Numbered from the stretch's first letter, positions 1 to 8,796 are shown. The stretch: DNA of 64,000 nt from an uncultured Lachnospiraceae bacterium (GCA_900554415.1 USGU01000004.1:36264-100263); one strand, 5' to 3'. The notes: generated by a model not told the origin, from the sequence alone. Program-made: numbers and translations.

Positions 1-154
1 GCCCGGTTTTGATGGTACGATACGGATTGTCCTTTAATACAATCTCACCGTATTCCGTTGCCACACATACTGTATTCGGTATCTGCCTTTCACACAGCCA
101 GTCCGAAAGCTGTCTACCTTCCGTTGTCCCCGCAAAGATTAGTATCTTTTTCAA
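1..154 (-). CDS. cbiJ: Precorrin-6A/cobalt-precorrin-6A reductase, N-terminal part (cut by window edge)
   Basis: Only the first 51 codons are inside the window. The minus-strand translation starts from a TTG and gives LKKILIFAGTTEGRQLSDWL, the Rossmann-type N-terminus typical of CbiJ/CobK, which reduces the macrocycle of (cobalt-)precorrin-6A with a nicotinamide cofactor. A G-rich Shine-Dalgarno stretch lies just upstream of the TTG, inside the end of cbiH, so the two genes overlap by about 40 bases and are probably translationally coupled. No ATG is available near this point in the frame. The family call is confident; the exact start is inferred. Confidence 0.82.
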   Translation of the reverse strand, partial: MKKILIFAGTTEGRQLSDWLCERQIPNTVCVATEYGEIVLKDNPYRTIKTG

Positions 155-881
155 TTTGGTACCCCCGTTTTGTCACTAATTTGCCATTCAGAATCTGAGA
201 GCCGGAATTTCCCACAAATACAGTGGTAAACATATTCACTTCCCGGTTACGCAGTTCCCCCAATGTACAGGTAACTGCCTTTGTCCCCTCTCTTCCAATA
301 TTTTCCACATAACCACATGCCCGCTCCGGCTCTATTTCTTCCAGTAAAATATCGCATGCTCTCCGTAAATAGTCATGTCTCTTATGACTGGACGGATTGT
401 AAATAGCAATGGCAAAATCTCCCATTGCTGCCGCACGCAGCCGTTTTTCGATTTTCTCCCATGGAGTCAGCAGGTCGCTGAGACTAATGACACAGAAATC
501 ATGGTTTAGCGGTGCTCCCAAAACTGCCGCCCCGCTGCTTGCCGCCGTAATTCCAGGGACCACACGAATCTCTATATCCGGATACTCCGCTCCGAGTTCA
601 TACATCAAGGAAGCCATTCCGTAAATTCCGGCATCTCCACTACATATCATGGCTACCCGTTTTCCTTTTTCTGCTTCTTCAAAGCACATCTTGCATCTTG
701 CCACCTCCTGCTTCATCGGTGTGGAGAGAAATTCTTTCTCCGAAAAACGTACTCCGAGAAGCCGCAGATACACGGGATATCCTACAATCACATCGGACTC
801 TTCCAACACACGGATGGCCTGTCCCGTCATCATTTCTTCCTCTCCGGGTCCCATCCCTACTACATATATTTTAGATTTCAT
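114..881 (-). CDS. cbiH: Precorrin-3B / cobalt-precorrin-3 C17-methyltransferase
   Basis: A protein of about 255 residues of the SAM-dependent tetrapyrrole methylase superfamily. It methylates C17 and drives ring contraction in corrin synthesis. The N-terminus reads MKSKIYVVGMGPGEEEMM, with the GxGPG SAM-binding loop. Further on are the SGDAGIYGMA motif and the VVPGITAASSGAAVLGAPL segment, both typical of CbiH/CobJ. The ATG at 881 is chosen over a more upstream in-frame ATG because a GGAGG ribosome site precedes it by a normal distance. It overlaps the last codons of cbiG, as expected for a coupled operon. The single-domain length is normal for CbiH. Confidence 0.95.
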   Translation of the reverse strand: MKSKIYVVGMGPGEEEMMTGQAIRVLEESDVIVGYPVYLRLLGVRFSEKEFLSTPMKQEVARCKMCFEEAEKGKRVAMICSGDAGIYGMASLMYELGAEYPDIEIRVVPGITAASSGAAVLGAPLNHDFCVISLSDLLTPWEKIEKRLRAAAMGDFAIAIYNPSSHKRHDYLRRACDILLEEIEPERACGYVENIGREGTKAVTCTLGELRNREVNMFTTVFVGNSGSQILNGKLVTKRGYQIEKDTNLCGDNGR

Positions 882-1902
882 CGAAACAAATCCTCCAATC
901 CCGCTTTGCAATTGCAAGCGTCATTCCATCCTCCGCTTCCTTTTTCACAAGCAAAGTGCCACCGGTTTTACATGCCTTTAATGCCGAGCGTTCACAAACA
1001 TTATCCACGCCTATCGTCTGCTTCACGAAATCAGACCCGGAAAATATCCCTTCCACTTGATTCAGTACTTCCGCGGAGTAAGTCACGAAAGGAATGCCCA
1101 TTTTCTGGCTCCAGCCAAGTAATCCTTCTTCTCTTGCTTTTTGTTCTACAGAGGCAAGAGTGTAAATCTGTCGTATCGATATTCCTTCTCTGTTCAGGAT
1201 TTTCGCAATAAATGCCCTTATCTTCTCTTCTTCTTTTCCTTTTTTGCAGCCCATTCCGAGCACATATTCCTTTGGAATCAAAGTCAAAAGTGAATCGCAT
1301 ACAATCGGTTTCTCCGTAATCAGCACATCCACCGGTTTTTCCGGTGGATAAGAAACTACTTCTACTGCATTCGGAAGCTTTGTACCTGTTATCCTGCCTT
1401 CTTCTACGGATAACGTAATCCGCTTTCCCGCAAGCACTTTGGAAGAAACCTTTGCAATTCCTTCTTTATTCTGAATCCACAATCCATTTTTCTTCGCAAA
1501 TATATCTACCGCAAATTTATCATTAATATCCGTAGCCGTGGTAATCACTGGAACAGCTTCCATCCGTTCTGCCAGTAAATATGCCAGTTCATTGGCTCCA
1601 CCTACATGACCGGACAAAACAGGAATCACATAGTGTCCCTTTTCATCCATTACCAGAACCGGACTGTCCTGCAGCTTGTCCACCAGATTTGGGGCGATGG
1701 CACGAACCGCAATTCCACAGGCTCCAATAAATAACAGCGCATTTCTCTGCTTCATCTGTTCTTTCGTCCATACGGCCAGTCCCTGCTCTTTGACTGCTTC
1801 CTTCGTAAAACATTGAATATCCCAGTCTTTTATACAATCCTGCACTTTAAGGGCAATCCTGTTTCCATTTTCCGTAAAACTGATTATACTTAATCTTCGC
1901 AT
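871..1902 (-). CDS. cbiG: Cobalt-precorrin-5A hydrolase
   Basis: A protein of about 343 residues. CbiG opens the delta-lactone of cobalt-precorrin-5A and releases acetaldehyde in the anaerobic pathway; its presence, with cbiD, marks the oxygen-independent route. The N-terminal half carries the VLVMDEKGHYVIPVLSGHVG region and the GGANELA motif. The C-terminal half has the GMGCKKGKEEEKI segment, which is the CbiG C-terminal signature. The start at 1902 (MRRLSIISFTENG) has an AAGGA site; the longer upstream reading is inside cbiF. The start overlaps the cbiF 3' end by 13 bases. Confidence 0.94.
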   Translation of the reverse strand: MRRLSIISFTENGNRIALKVQDCIKDWDIQCFTKEAVKEQGLAVWTKEQMKQRNALLFIGACGIAVRAIAPNLVDKLQDSPVLVMDEKGHYVIPVLSGHVGGANELAYLLAERMEAVPVITTATDINDKFAVDIFAKKNGLWIQNKEGIAKVSSKVLAGKRITLSVEEGRITGTKLPNAVEVVSYPPEKPVDVLITEKPIVCDSLLTLIPKEYVLGMGCKKGKEEEKIRAFIAKILNREGISIRQIYTLASVEQKAREEGLLGWSQKMGIPFVTYSAEVLNQVEGIFSGSDFVKQTIGVDNVCERSALKACKTGGTLLVKKEAEDGMTLAIAKRDWRICFDEI

Positions 1903-2663
1903 GATTCTTCCTTTGCCTGTCTGAATTCCGTTGAAAAATCCGGTGCATATAAACGGGATTTCTGATAGTTCTGATGTGCAATCACCTCTCCCACAAGCAC
2001 CAGTGCTGTCTTTGTAATTCCATGCTCTGCTGCCGTCTGTTCCAGTTCTGCCACGGTACAACGATATGCTTCTTCCTCCGGCCACGTTGCCTTATAAATC
2101 AGTGCCGTAGGGGTATCTGCCCCATAGCCTCCTGCAATCAGCCTCTTCGATAATTCTCCAAGCATTCCGGTACTTAAATAAATTGCCATCGTTGCCTCAT
2201 GAGCTGCAAAGCTTTCTATCTGCTCCTTTTCCGGCACTTTGGTCTTTCCCTCCATCCGGGTGATAATCAGGGACTGGGAAATGCCCGGCAGGGTGTATTC
2301 CAGATTTAAGGAAGCTGCTGCTCCAAAACAGGCACTGACTCCCGGACAGCTCTCATAGGAAATACCCAGTTCGTCCAACATATCCATCTGCTCCCGCACA
2401 GCACCGTACACGCTCTGGTCACCCGTATGCAGACGCACCGTCATCTTCTGTTCCTGTTCTGCCTGTTTCATCACATCAATGACTTCATCCAGTGTCATTT
2501 TCGCACTGTTATAAATCTCACATTCTTTTTTCGCATACTCCAGAAGCTGCGGATTTACCAGAGAACCGGCATAAATAATCACATCCGCCTGTTCCAGCAT
2601 ATGCATTCCGCGCACTGTAATTAAATCTGCCGCTCCGCATCCTGCGCCAACAAAATAAACCAT
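1890..2663 (-). CDS. cbiF: Precorrin-4 / cobalt-precorrin-4 C11-methyltransferase
   Basis: 257 residues of the tetrapyrrole methylase family; it transfers a methyl group from SAM to C11. The N-terminus MVYFVGAGCGAADLITVRG has the expected GAGxG loop. LHTGDQSVYGAVREQMDMLD and the SCPGVSACFGAAASLNLEYT segment match the CbiF/CobM subgroup rather than CbiH or CbiL. It overlaps cbiD upstream by about 40 bases and cbiG downstream by 13 bases, so it is an internal operon gene. The length is normal and nothing appears damaged. Confidence 0.95.
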   Translation of the reverse strand: MVYFVGAGCGAADLITVRGMHMLEQADVIIYAGSLVNPQLLEYAKKECEIYNSAKMTLDEVIDVMKQAEQEQKMTVRLHTGDQSVYGAVREQMDMLDELGISYESCPGVSACFGAAASLNLEYTLPGISQSLIITRMEGKTKVPEKEQIESFAAHEATMAIYLSTGMLGELSKRLIAGGYGADTPTALIYKATWPEEEAYRCTVAELEQTAAEHGITKTALVLVGEVIAHQNYQKSRLYAPDFSTEFRQAKEESCED

Positions 2664-3733
2664 TCTTCTACCCCCTTGCTTCTGGCAAGCTCGCCAAATT
2701 CATTTACATATAGTTCACAGTCAATAGATAGTTTTCCGCCTGCCCGCTTATCCAGATAATAACAGATACGGTCTACTACTTCCTGCATGATTGCATCCCT
2801 TTTTCCGGTTTCATTTAAAATCCGCACTGCCTCTTCCGTAGTCACACATTCCAGAAGCTGTCTGATTTTCTCCACTTCCACCTCATGTTTTACTGCCAGT
2901 GCTGCCAAAATCTCCATTCTGCAGTCCGCTTCTCTGGAATGGGTGTTCATAATTCCACCGGCCACCTTCACTAATTTTCCCAAATGTCCGGTAATCAATA
3001 ACTTCTGAAAGCCAAGTTCCACTGCCATATCAATGGTCTGTCCGATGAAATTACTGCATTTCACGCTCTTATCCAAATCATAGCCGTAGGTCTTCCAGAT
3101 AAAATCCTGTCCATAATTGCCCGGTGTAATTGCCACATAATCATACCCCAGTGCTTTTCTCTGGCTTAATTCCACCCGGATTGTATCTAAAATAGCCTGA
3201 GTACTCATGGGCTCTACCACACCGCTTGTTCCAAGAATGGAAATACCACCCACAATACCAAGTCTTGGATTAAAGGTTTTTTCTGCCACCTGTTCACCGC
3301 CCGGAGCTGATATCTCGATACAAAGTCCCCCCTGATAATCTGCTGCCTCGCACACTTCCTGAACTTCCCTTGTTATCATTTCCCGTGGCACATGGTTAAT
3401 GGCTGCATTTCCAACCGGCTGGTCCAGTCCGGGTTTCGTCACTTGGCCTACTCCATTTCCACCGTCAATAAAAATCCCCGTTTCATTTGCATAAGACACA
3501 CTGGCATAAATCAGAAGCCCCGTTGTCACATCCGGGTCATCGCCACCATCTTTCTCCACCCCGCAGGAAACTTTGGTTTCTGATTTGGAAATATCCCTGA
3601 TTTTCGCCTCATAGAGAATGCCTTTGGGTGTTTCAATGATAATCGTTTCTTTTCGTTTTCCGGTCAACAGCATGTAAGCTGCTGCCTTGGCTGCTGCTGC
3701 CGCACAGCTTCCCGTCGTAAATCCCTGCCGCAT
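2621..3733 (-). CDS. cbiD: Cobalt-precorrin-5B C1-methyltransferase
   Basis: 370 residues. CbiD methylates C1 in the anaerobic corrin pathway and has no aerobic-pathway counterpart by sequence (CobF does that job), so it supports an oxygen-independent organism. The N-terminus MRQGFTTGSCAAAAAKAAAY is the hallmark RxGxTTGxCAAAAxKAA motif. DGGDDPDVTTG and GGISILGTSGVVEPMS are further conserved blocks. The gene starts two bases after the cbiC stop and runs into cbiF. No repeats or frame damage are seen. Confidence 0.96.
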   Translation of the reverse strand: MRQGFTTGSCAAAAAKAAAYMLLTGKRKETIIIETPKGILYEAKIRDISKSETKVSCGVEKDGGDDPDVTTGLLIYASVSYANETGIFIDGGNGVGQVTKPGLDQPVGNAAINHVPREMITREVQEVCEAADYQGGLCIEISAPGGEQVAEKTFNPRLGIVGGISILGTSGVVEPMSTQAILDTIRVELSQRKALGYDYVAITPGNYGQDFIWKTYGYDLDKSVKCSNFIGQTIDMAVELGFQKLLITGHLGKLVKVAGGIMNTHSREADCRMEILAALAVKHEVEVEKIRQLLECVTTEEAVRILNETGKRDAIMQEVVDRICYYLDKRAGGKLSIDCELYVNEFGELARSKGVEEWFILLAQDAERQI

Positions 3734-3735
3734 TC

Positions 3736-4371
3736 TTATCTCCCCAGTTCGTACAAAATCGCATTACAGATAGCTGCCGCCACATTGCTTCCGCCTTTTC
3801 GTCCACGGTTCACAATGTACGGAATATCTGTCTGTAAAATCAGTTCCTTGGCCGCCTCTACATTGACAAACCCCACTGGTACTCCAATGATAAATGCCGG
3901 TCGGAAGGTTCCGCTTTGTATCATTTCATATAACTGAATCAGCGCAGTCGGTGCATTTCCCACTGCAAAAATCACCGGCTTTTGAATCCCTGCTGCCTTC
4001 TCCATGCTGACCGTGGCACGAGTTACTTGTCGTTCTTTGGCAATTCTTGCCACATCCTCATCTGCCATAAAGCAATGGGCCTCTCCCCCATGACATGCCA
4101 ATGTCTTTTTATTAATTCCCGCCAGAGCCATATTGGTATCCGTCACAATATCTGCCCCGTTTTGAATCAGTTCTTTCGCAATGGCAACTGCATTTGGTGA
4201 GTAGGTCATGGTCTGCGCATAGTCAAAATCCGCACTGGTGTGAATGACCCGCTTTGTTACCATCTCCGTTTCCGGTGAAAGTGTAATTCCCCTGTTGCGC
4301 AGTTCTTCAGAAATAATCTCAAAGCTTCTATGTTCAATATCTTCTGGAAGTACATGTTCTATATTAAGCAT
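3736..4371 (-). CDS. cbiC: Precorrin-8X methylmutase / cobalt-precorrin-8 methylmutase
   Basis: 211 residues. CbiC (CobH) moves the methyl group from C11 to C12 to yield hydrogenobyrinate or cobyrinate. The catalytic histidine sits in KRVIHTSADFDYA at about residue 47. The glycine-rich segment RGRKGGSNVAAAICNA near the C-terminus is also typical of the family. The start has an AGGAG site seven bases upstream. The start codon overlaps the end of cobD, and the stop lies two bases before cbiD begins. Confidence 0.96.
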   Translation of the reverse strand: MLNIEHVLPEDIEHRSFEIISEELRNRGITLSPETEMVTKRVIHTSADFDYAQTMTYSPNAVAIAKELIQNGADIVTDTNMALAGINKKTLACHGGEAHCFMADEDVARIAKERQVTRATVSMEKAAGIQKPVIFAVGNAPTALIQLYEMIQSGTFRPAFIIGVPVGFVNVEAAKELILQTDIPYIVNRGRKGGSNVAAAICNAILYELGR

Positions 4372-5390
4372 TTGATTTCTCCTATCTTTTCTAATAATCT
4401 TTCATTTTCTGCTCTTGTTTTTACTGCAATCCGGTAATAGCCTTTTACCAGTCCTTTATAATTACTGCAATCGCGAATCAGGATTTTCCGTTTTAACAGC
4501 TCCTCATAAAGAGGCAACTCTGTCTTTATCATCAGGAAATTGGCGCTGCCCGGATAAACAGTCAGCCCCATTTTCGCAAGGCCATTTACCACAAATTCCC
4601 GTTCTGCTGCCACATAGGTTCTGGTCTGCTCTATAAATGCCGTTTCTTCGGCACAGGCTGTTCCTGCCGCCTCCGCAAAAGTAGAAATATTCCACTCCGG
4701 TAAATGCCGTTTTATTTTTCGCATCAGTTCTTCATTAGAAGAAACCAGATAACCAAGCCGCACACCCGGTATAGCAAAAATCTTGGTAAATGCACGCACA
4801 ATCATGAGATTCTCATACTGATTTACCTCTGAAAGCATAGAATATGCCTCCTCGCAAAATTCAATAAAGCACTCATCCAGTACCACGTAAATGTTCTGTT
4901 CTTTACAATAATCAAGAATTCGCACAAGTACTTCCTGCCTTAACAGCATTCCCGTAGGATTATTTGGATTTGCAAGAAAAACCATATCTGTATCTGACGG
5001 AATCTCATTTATCACCGTTTCATCCAGTGTAAATCCCTGTTCTTCTTTCATATAGAAATATTGAATCTTACAGTCAGCATTTTCTGCCACATATTCGTAT
5101 CCATAGAATGAGGGAACTGGTATCCAGACCTTCTCTGGCCGCAGTGTATGCATAACAGCCAGAAAAAGTTCCGATGCACCATTTCCAAATAAAATGGTAT
5201 TCTCAGGTATTCCAAGCATATTACTTACCGCTTCCGTCAGCCGTTGTACTTCTATATCCGGATATCTGGTGCACGTACCCACTGCTTCTATCAGCGCCTG
5301 CCTGACTTTGTCTGGTATTCCCAATGGATTAATGTTAACCGAGAAATCCAACTCCACCTCATTCCGGTAAATATCTCCTCCATGAATCAT
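4359..5390 (-). CDS. cobD: Threonine-phosphate decarboxylase (aminotransferase fold)
   Basis: About 343 residues. A PLP-dependent class I/II aminotransferase-fold enzyme that decarboxylates L-threonine O-3-phosphate to (R)-1-amino-2-propanol phosphate, the linker of the nucleotide loop. It is close in sequence to histidinol-phosphate aminotransferase; the context next to cbiB and the N-terminal MIHGGDIYRN... DFSVNINPLG pattern favour CobD. FLANPNNPTGMLL and RAFTKIFAIPGVRLGYLV (PLP lysine in FTK) are visible. The start at 5390 is preferred over an ATG 21 bases upstream because an AGGAG site fits it. Confidence 0.9.
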   Translation of the reverse strand: MIHGGDIYRNEVELDFSVNINPLGIPDKVRQALIEAVGTCTRYPDIEVQRLTEAVSNMLGIPENTILFGNGASELFLAVMHTLRPEKVWIPVPSFYGYEYVAENADCKIQYFYMKEEQGFTLDETVINEIPSDTDMVFLANPNNPTGMLLRQEVLVRILDYCKEQNIYVVLDECFIEFCEEAYSMLSEVNQYENLMIVRAFTKIFAIPGVRLGYLVSSNEELMRKIKRHLPEWNISTFAEAAGTACAEETAFIEQTRTYVAAEREFVVNGLAKMGLTVYPGSANFLMIKTELPLYEELLKRKILIRDCSNYKGLVKGYYRIAVKTRAENERLLEKIGEIKCLI

Positions 5391-5466
5391 AATCTTTCTC
5401 CTGCCTGTCATTTTTCTTTATCATTTTCTCTTATCATCTTCTGGCATTCTTTGTCCAAGCTATCTC

Positions 5467-6444
5467 TTACATTTCCAAATAAATGCCGCTTAATATCAGC
5501 ACACACAAGATTTCAATGATCCACGCTGTCCTGTACATCAAATGATTGGCACGACAGATATCTTCTATCTCTACCACTCTTGTCTTATCTCCAATATAGG
5601 GTTTCTTTACAAGCTTTCCAAAATAACTGGCATCTCCTGCAAGCTGGATTCCAAGCGCCCCTGCACACACGGCTTCCGTATGAGCCGAATTTGGACTTGC
5701 ATGATTGCTTTTATCCCGTTTGTAAATCCGGTAAGCATCTTTCATGCTATAAGCTTTTCCCGGTAATCCCGCTGCCAGAATCATAGTCCACGCACTTACT
5801 CTTGCCGGTATGAAATTCACAATGTCATCCAGTTTCGCTGCTGCCCTTCCAAAATTCAAATACTTCTCATTTTTATAGCCAATCATGGAATCCATGGTAT
5901 TGACTGCCTTATATGCAAAACCAAGCACCGGGCCTCCAATCGCCGTGTAAAGCATGGGGGCAATGACTCCGTCGGATGTATTTTCTGCCACCGTCTCAAT
6001 CGCCGCCTTGGCAACTCCGGTTTCATCCAGACAGTCCGTATCTCTTCCTACAATCATGGAAACGGCTTTTCTCGCACCGCTCAAATCCTCTTTTTTCAGT
6101 TCCTGATACACCTTCATGCTTTCCACTTTCAGGGATTTTGCAGCAAGAATCTGATAGGTCATAACAGACTCTACCACACATCCCGCTATCTTATTCCATT
6201 TATATGCAAGGGCAAGCACCAGTCCGCTGCAAAAAACCGTAGCACACACTACAACCAGAACCATCCATCTGCCCTGCTGTCTTTCCTGCTCTGGTGTTAC
6301 CCCGTCTTTTTCTTTTCTCAAAAACTGTTCCGTTCTGCTGATCAATGTTCCAATCAGCCGAATCGGATGCGGCAGCCAATGCGGGTCACCGAATAACCCA
6401 TCTAATAAAAATCCGGCTGCAAACGCTATGATATGATACTGCAT
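5467..6444 (-). CDS. cbiB: Adenosylcobinamide-phosphate synthase
   Basis: 325 residues, an integral membrane protein that attaches aminopropanol phosphate to adenosylcobyrate. The N-terminus MQYHIIAFAAGFLLDGLFGDPHWLPHPIRLIG contains the conserved LLDxxxGDPxxxPHPvrxiG block. Downstream come AENTSDGVIAPM and DKSNHASPNSAHTEAVCAGALG, both CbiB signatures. Several hydrophobic stretches are present. It overlaps the upstream phosphatase gene. A 76-base AT-rich gap separates it from cobD downstream. Confidence 0.96.
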   Translation of the reverse strand: MQYHIIAFAAGFLLDGLFGDPHWLPHPIRLIGTLISRTEQFLRKEKDGVTPEQERQQGRWMVLVVVCATVFCSGLVLALAYKWNKIAGCVVESVMTYQILAAKSLKVESMKVYQELKKEDLSGARKAVSMIVGRDTDCLDETGVAKAAIETVAENTSDGVIAPMLYTAIGGPVLGFAYKAVNTMDSMIGYKNEKYLNFGRAAAKLDDIVNFIPARVSAWTMILAAGLPGKAYSMKDAYRIYKRDKSNHASPNSAHTEAVCAGALGIQLAGDASYFGKLVKKPYIGDKTRVVEIEDICRANHLMYRTAWIIEILCVLILSGIYLEM

Positions 6445-6995
6445 CGTATTTCCTGCTTTCTTTCTAATATCGCCTGAATCATTTTGCCATTCTTTATCTG
6501 ATAATCAAAATAATCCCCGCCAAAAAAACGGCTTCCAAGCGCCATAATCGTGCCTCCGTGAACCACAATACTTACTCGTTCTACCTGTTTTGGCAGCATG
6601 GAAACCATCTTTTCCATACCACTGGCGCATCGCTCTATAAACTGTTCCCTGCTCTCTCCGCCCGGAAATGCAGTCACGCCTCCACTGTCAATCCATGCCT
6701 GATAATCTGGATTTTCACTTAATTCTTTGTAGTTTTTCCCTTCAAACAGTCCAAAATCTATTTCATTCCATTCCGGCAGTGCGATAAGACTCCTTCCCGG
6801 ATAAATCAACTCTGCCGTTGTCTTACACCGCTTCATGGCACTTGTAAATACCACGTCTGCCTCCGGATAATATCCGGCATTTACCCTGTCCAGAATTTCC
6901 TGTTTTCCTGCCTCTGTCAAATCTTCATCTGTTCTTCCGAGATATCGTCCCTCCAGATTCGCCTCTGTCTTACCATGACGAATCAAAGAAATCAT
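6426..6995 (-). CDS. cobC: Histidine phosphatase family protein, probable alpha-ribazole phosphatase
   Basis: About 189 residues of the phosphoglycerate mutase-like histidine phosphatase family. The catalytic LIRHGKTEANLEGRYLGRTD motif is at the N-terminus and the second histidine is in VSIVVHGGTIMALG. In this context the likely role is dephosphorylation of alpha-ribazole 5'-phosphate, or of adenosylcobalamin 5'-phosphate, at the end of nucleotide-loop assembly. The start at 6995 shares one base with the stop of the gene upstream (TAATG), which implies translational coupling; the upstream spacer has only a weak ribosome site. Substrate is inferred from context. Confidence 0.8.
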   Translation of the reverse strand: MISLIRHGKTEANLEGRYLGRTDEDLTEAGKQEILDRVNAGYYPEADVVFTSAMKRCKTTAELIYPGRSLIALPEWNEIDFGLFEGKNYKELSENPDYQAWIDSGGVTAFPGGESREQFIERCASGMEKMVSMLPKQVERVSIVVHGGTIMALGSRFFGGDYFDYQIKNGKMIQAILERKQEIRCSIIS

Positions 6996-7366
6996 TACTT
7001 GATTTTCTGACCCATTCCACATATGACTCTCACTACTTCCTCTGCCTGTTCTGCAATAGCAATCAGCATTCTGCCCGTCCGCTCCCGGTATTCTCTTTCG
7101 AATGCATCCATAGGAACTAAACCGTTTCCAATCTCATCACTGATGAAAATACAGTCTTTATGGGTTTGCAGATATTTCATCAATAACTGTTCCGGCTCTA
7201 CATTCTGCTTTAACATCTCTCTCACCCACAAATGAAAATGATTGATAATCACTTTTTCATCCGTATCGGGCAGACTGGCTTCTGCCACTTTCCAGTTTTC
7301 TGTCTGATATGTTTTGTGTACATATTGCAGTTTTCCCTGCGCATATCCGCCTATAATTAATTTCAT
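6995..7366 (-). CDS. Short CobU-like protein with atypical P-loop
   Basis: 123 residues. The start MKLIIGGYAQGKLQYVHKTY aligns with the GGxxSGKS nucleotide-binding start of CobU, but the residue after GK is leucine instead of serine or threonine. The rest (ISDEIGNGLVPMDAFEREYR) resembles the CobU segment that contains ISDEVGxGIVP. Such short CobU-like proteins occur in clostridial cobalamin operons and are usually annotated as adenosylcobinamide kinase. Because a canonical CobU is encoded 1 kb away, this copy may have a different or regulatory role. It is coupled to the phosphatase gene through a TAATG junction. Confidence 0.7.
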   Translation of the reverse strand: MKLIIGGYAQGKLQYVHKTYQTENWKVAEASLPDTDEKVIINHFHLWVREMLKQNVEPEQLLMKYLQTHKDCIFISDEIGNGLVPMDAFEREYRERTGRMLIAIAEQAEEVVRVICGMGQKIK

Positions 7367-7380
7367 CCTGCATCCTCTTG

Positions 7381-7430
7381 TTATCTATCGTCTACTTTTA
7401 TTTATCGTCAGCATTTTATTTATCATCTGC
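7381..7430. repeat. Degenerate tandem repeat in gap between short CobU-like gene and cobS
   Basis: On the minus strand three imperfect units of about 17 bases share the core GAYGATAAATAAAA, the last unit being more degraded. The units are full of stop codons in several frames. They fill half of the only sizeable gap inside this otherwise overlapping operon. A similar AT-rich GATGATAAGAGAAAATGATAAAG stretch, two shorter units, sits in the cobD-cbiB gap at about 5,411-5,450. Function unknown; it could simply be slipped AT-rich spacer DNA. Confidence 0.45.
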
Positions 7431-7480
7431 TTTCAGTTTGCAGTTTACGCCCTGACTGTAACTTACTGCCAGCAAAGGCT

Positions 7481-8254
7481 TTAAACTCCAACTGCCAGTA
7501 TACAAATAAGTGCTCCCATCACCGCCATTACGCCCTCACATACTGTCACAAAATATCCTGCGGTATCTCCCGTGATTCCGCCAAGTTCTTTCTTCGTCTT
7601 CTGGTAATAATATCCAAATACGGCAAATGTCATTCCTGCCACAAGACCGCCTGCCACAACCGACTGTGCTAACATAAATACCACGCATACAATGCATTGG
7701 AGCAATAGAATGTTTCGCACAAGTCTGGTTCTGGATACCTCATCAAAGGTATGGAGAAGTCCATCTTTCTTTGCTTTGGGGAATACCAATACTGCGATTC
7801 CACTTAAGGTACGTGACAGAAAAAAGCCTGCACATACAATCCGTAACACAACCATATTCTGAATTTCTGAATATGCTGCCAGATAAATCATACCATAAAG
7901 TGCCAGCATAATCACGGCAAAGGCTCCAATATGAGAATCCTTCAAAATCTCCAGTTTCCGCTCTTTTTCCTGATAGGAATGAAAGGCATCCATGGTATCC
8001 ATAAAGCCATCTACGTGAAAACCACCGGAGACAGCAAGTGGAATAATGCCGCACATCAGTACCTGACACACCATTCCTATCTCCCATTTCTGGCAAAGCA
8101 CACACCAGCCATATAATAAGAGTCCGATAACACCGCCTATCCACGGGAAAAAGCACATCATATACCGCATATCCTCTTCCTTCCACTCGAACTGTGGAAC
8201 TGGAATCTTCGAATAAATCGAAAATGCAATAAAAAATGATTTAATAATGGACAT
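7481..8254 (-). CDS. cobS: Adenosylcobinamide-GDP ribazoletransferase (cobalamin synthase)
   Basis: 257 residues, a polytopic membrane protein. It joins adenosylcobinamide-GDP and alpha-ribazole(-phosphate) to form cobalamin (phosphate). The N-terminal FSIYSKIPVPQFEW, the GGFHVDGFMDTMDAFHS motif containing acidic residues thought to bind metal, and KDSHIGAFAVIMLALY are diagnostic of CobS. GGITGDTAGYFVTVCE near the C-terminus is the second acidic motif. The start overlaps the cobU stop by 14 bases. Confidence 0.95.
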   Translation of the reverse strand: MSIIKSFFIAFSIYSKIPVPQFEWKEEDMRYMMCFFPWIGGVIGLLLYGWCVLCQKWEIGMVCQVLMCGIIPLAVSGGFHVDGFMDTMDAFHSYQEKERKLEILKDSHIGAFAVIMLALYGMIYLAAYSEIQNMVVLRIVCAGFFLSRTLSGIAVLVFPKAKKDGLLHTFDEVSRTRLVRNILLLQCIVCVVFMLAQSVVAGGLVAGMTFAVFGYYYQKTKKELGGITGDTAGYFVTVCEGVMAVMGALICILAVGV

Positions 8255-8795
8255 CCTGCTTTTCTCCTTTCATCCAGACCGGGATTCCCACCACCACTTC
8301 GATGACTGTATCTGCCTCCTGTGCAAGTGCTGTGTTAATTTCTCCAAGAGCCTCAATATAATTCAGCGTAGTGGCATCGTAGTTTGTTCCTTCCTCTGAA
8401 ATATTATTTGTCACAATCACCAGTTCACCTGTCTTATCACGCAGCATACTTATTCCCTGTAATATTTTAGAAACAACTATATTCTTTTCGCGGATTTCCT
8501 GCTCCGCAAACATTTCATTTGCAGCCAGATTGGACATACATTCCAAGAGAACCACACTTTCTTTCTCCATAACCGCCCTTGCAGCCGTCTCTATCTCCGA
8601 CGGGCATTCAATCGTCTGAAAACCTTTTCCCTGTCGCTGAGTCCTGTGCTTTTCAACTTTCTTTTGTCCTTCTTCATCATACACCTTCATGGTGGCAACA
8701 TAATATTTTCTTCGTCCTCTGGCAATTTCGTCTATATATTGTTCAGCAAAAGCAGACTTGCCGCTTCCGCTTCCGCCAATGATTACTGTCATCAT
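8241..8795 (-). CDS. cobU: Bifunctional adenosylcobinamide kinase / guanylyltransferase
   Basis: About 184 residues, the usual CobU length. It phosphorylates adenosylcobinamide and then transfers GMP to it. The canonical P-loop GGSGSGKSAFAE lies at the N-terminus, followed by YYVATMKVYDEEGQKKVEKH, where the histidine is the expected guanylylation site, and VIVTNNISEEGTNY. The start at 8795 (MMTVIIGG) is one base after the cobT stop and has an AGAGG site; the longer open frame upstream runs inside cobT and is rejected. It is the catalytically intact CobU of this operon. Confidence 0.93.
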   Translation of the reverse strand: MMTVIIGGSGSGKSAFAEQYIDEIARGRRKYYVATMKVYDEEGQKKVEKHRTQRQGKGFQTIECPSEIETAARAVMEKESVVLLECMSNLAANEMFAEQEIREKNIVVSKILQGISMLRDKTGELVIVTNNISEEGTNYDATTLNYIEALGEINTALAQEADTVIEVVVGIPVWMKGEKQDVHY

Positions 8796-8796
8796 C

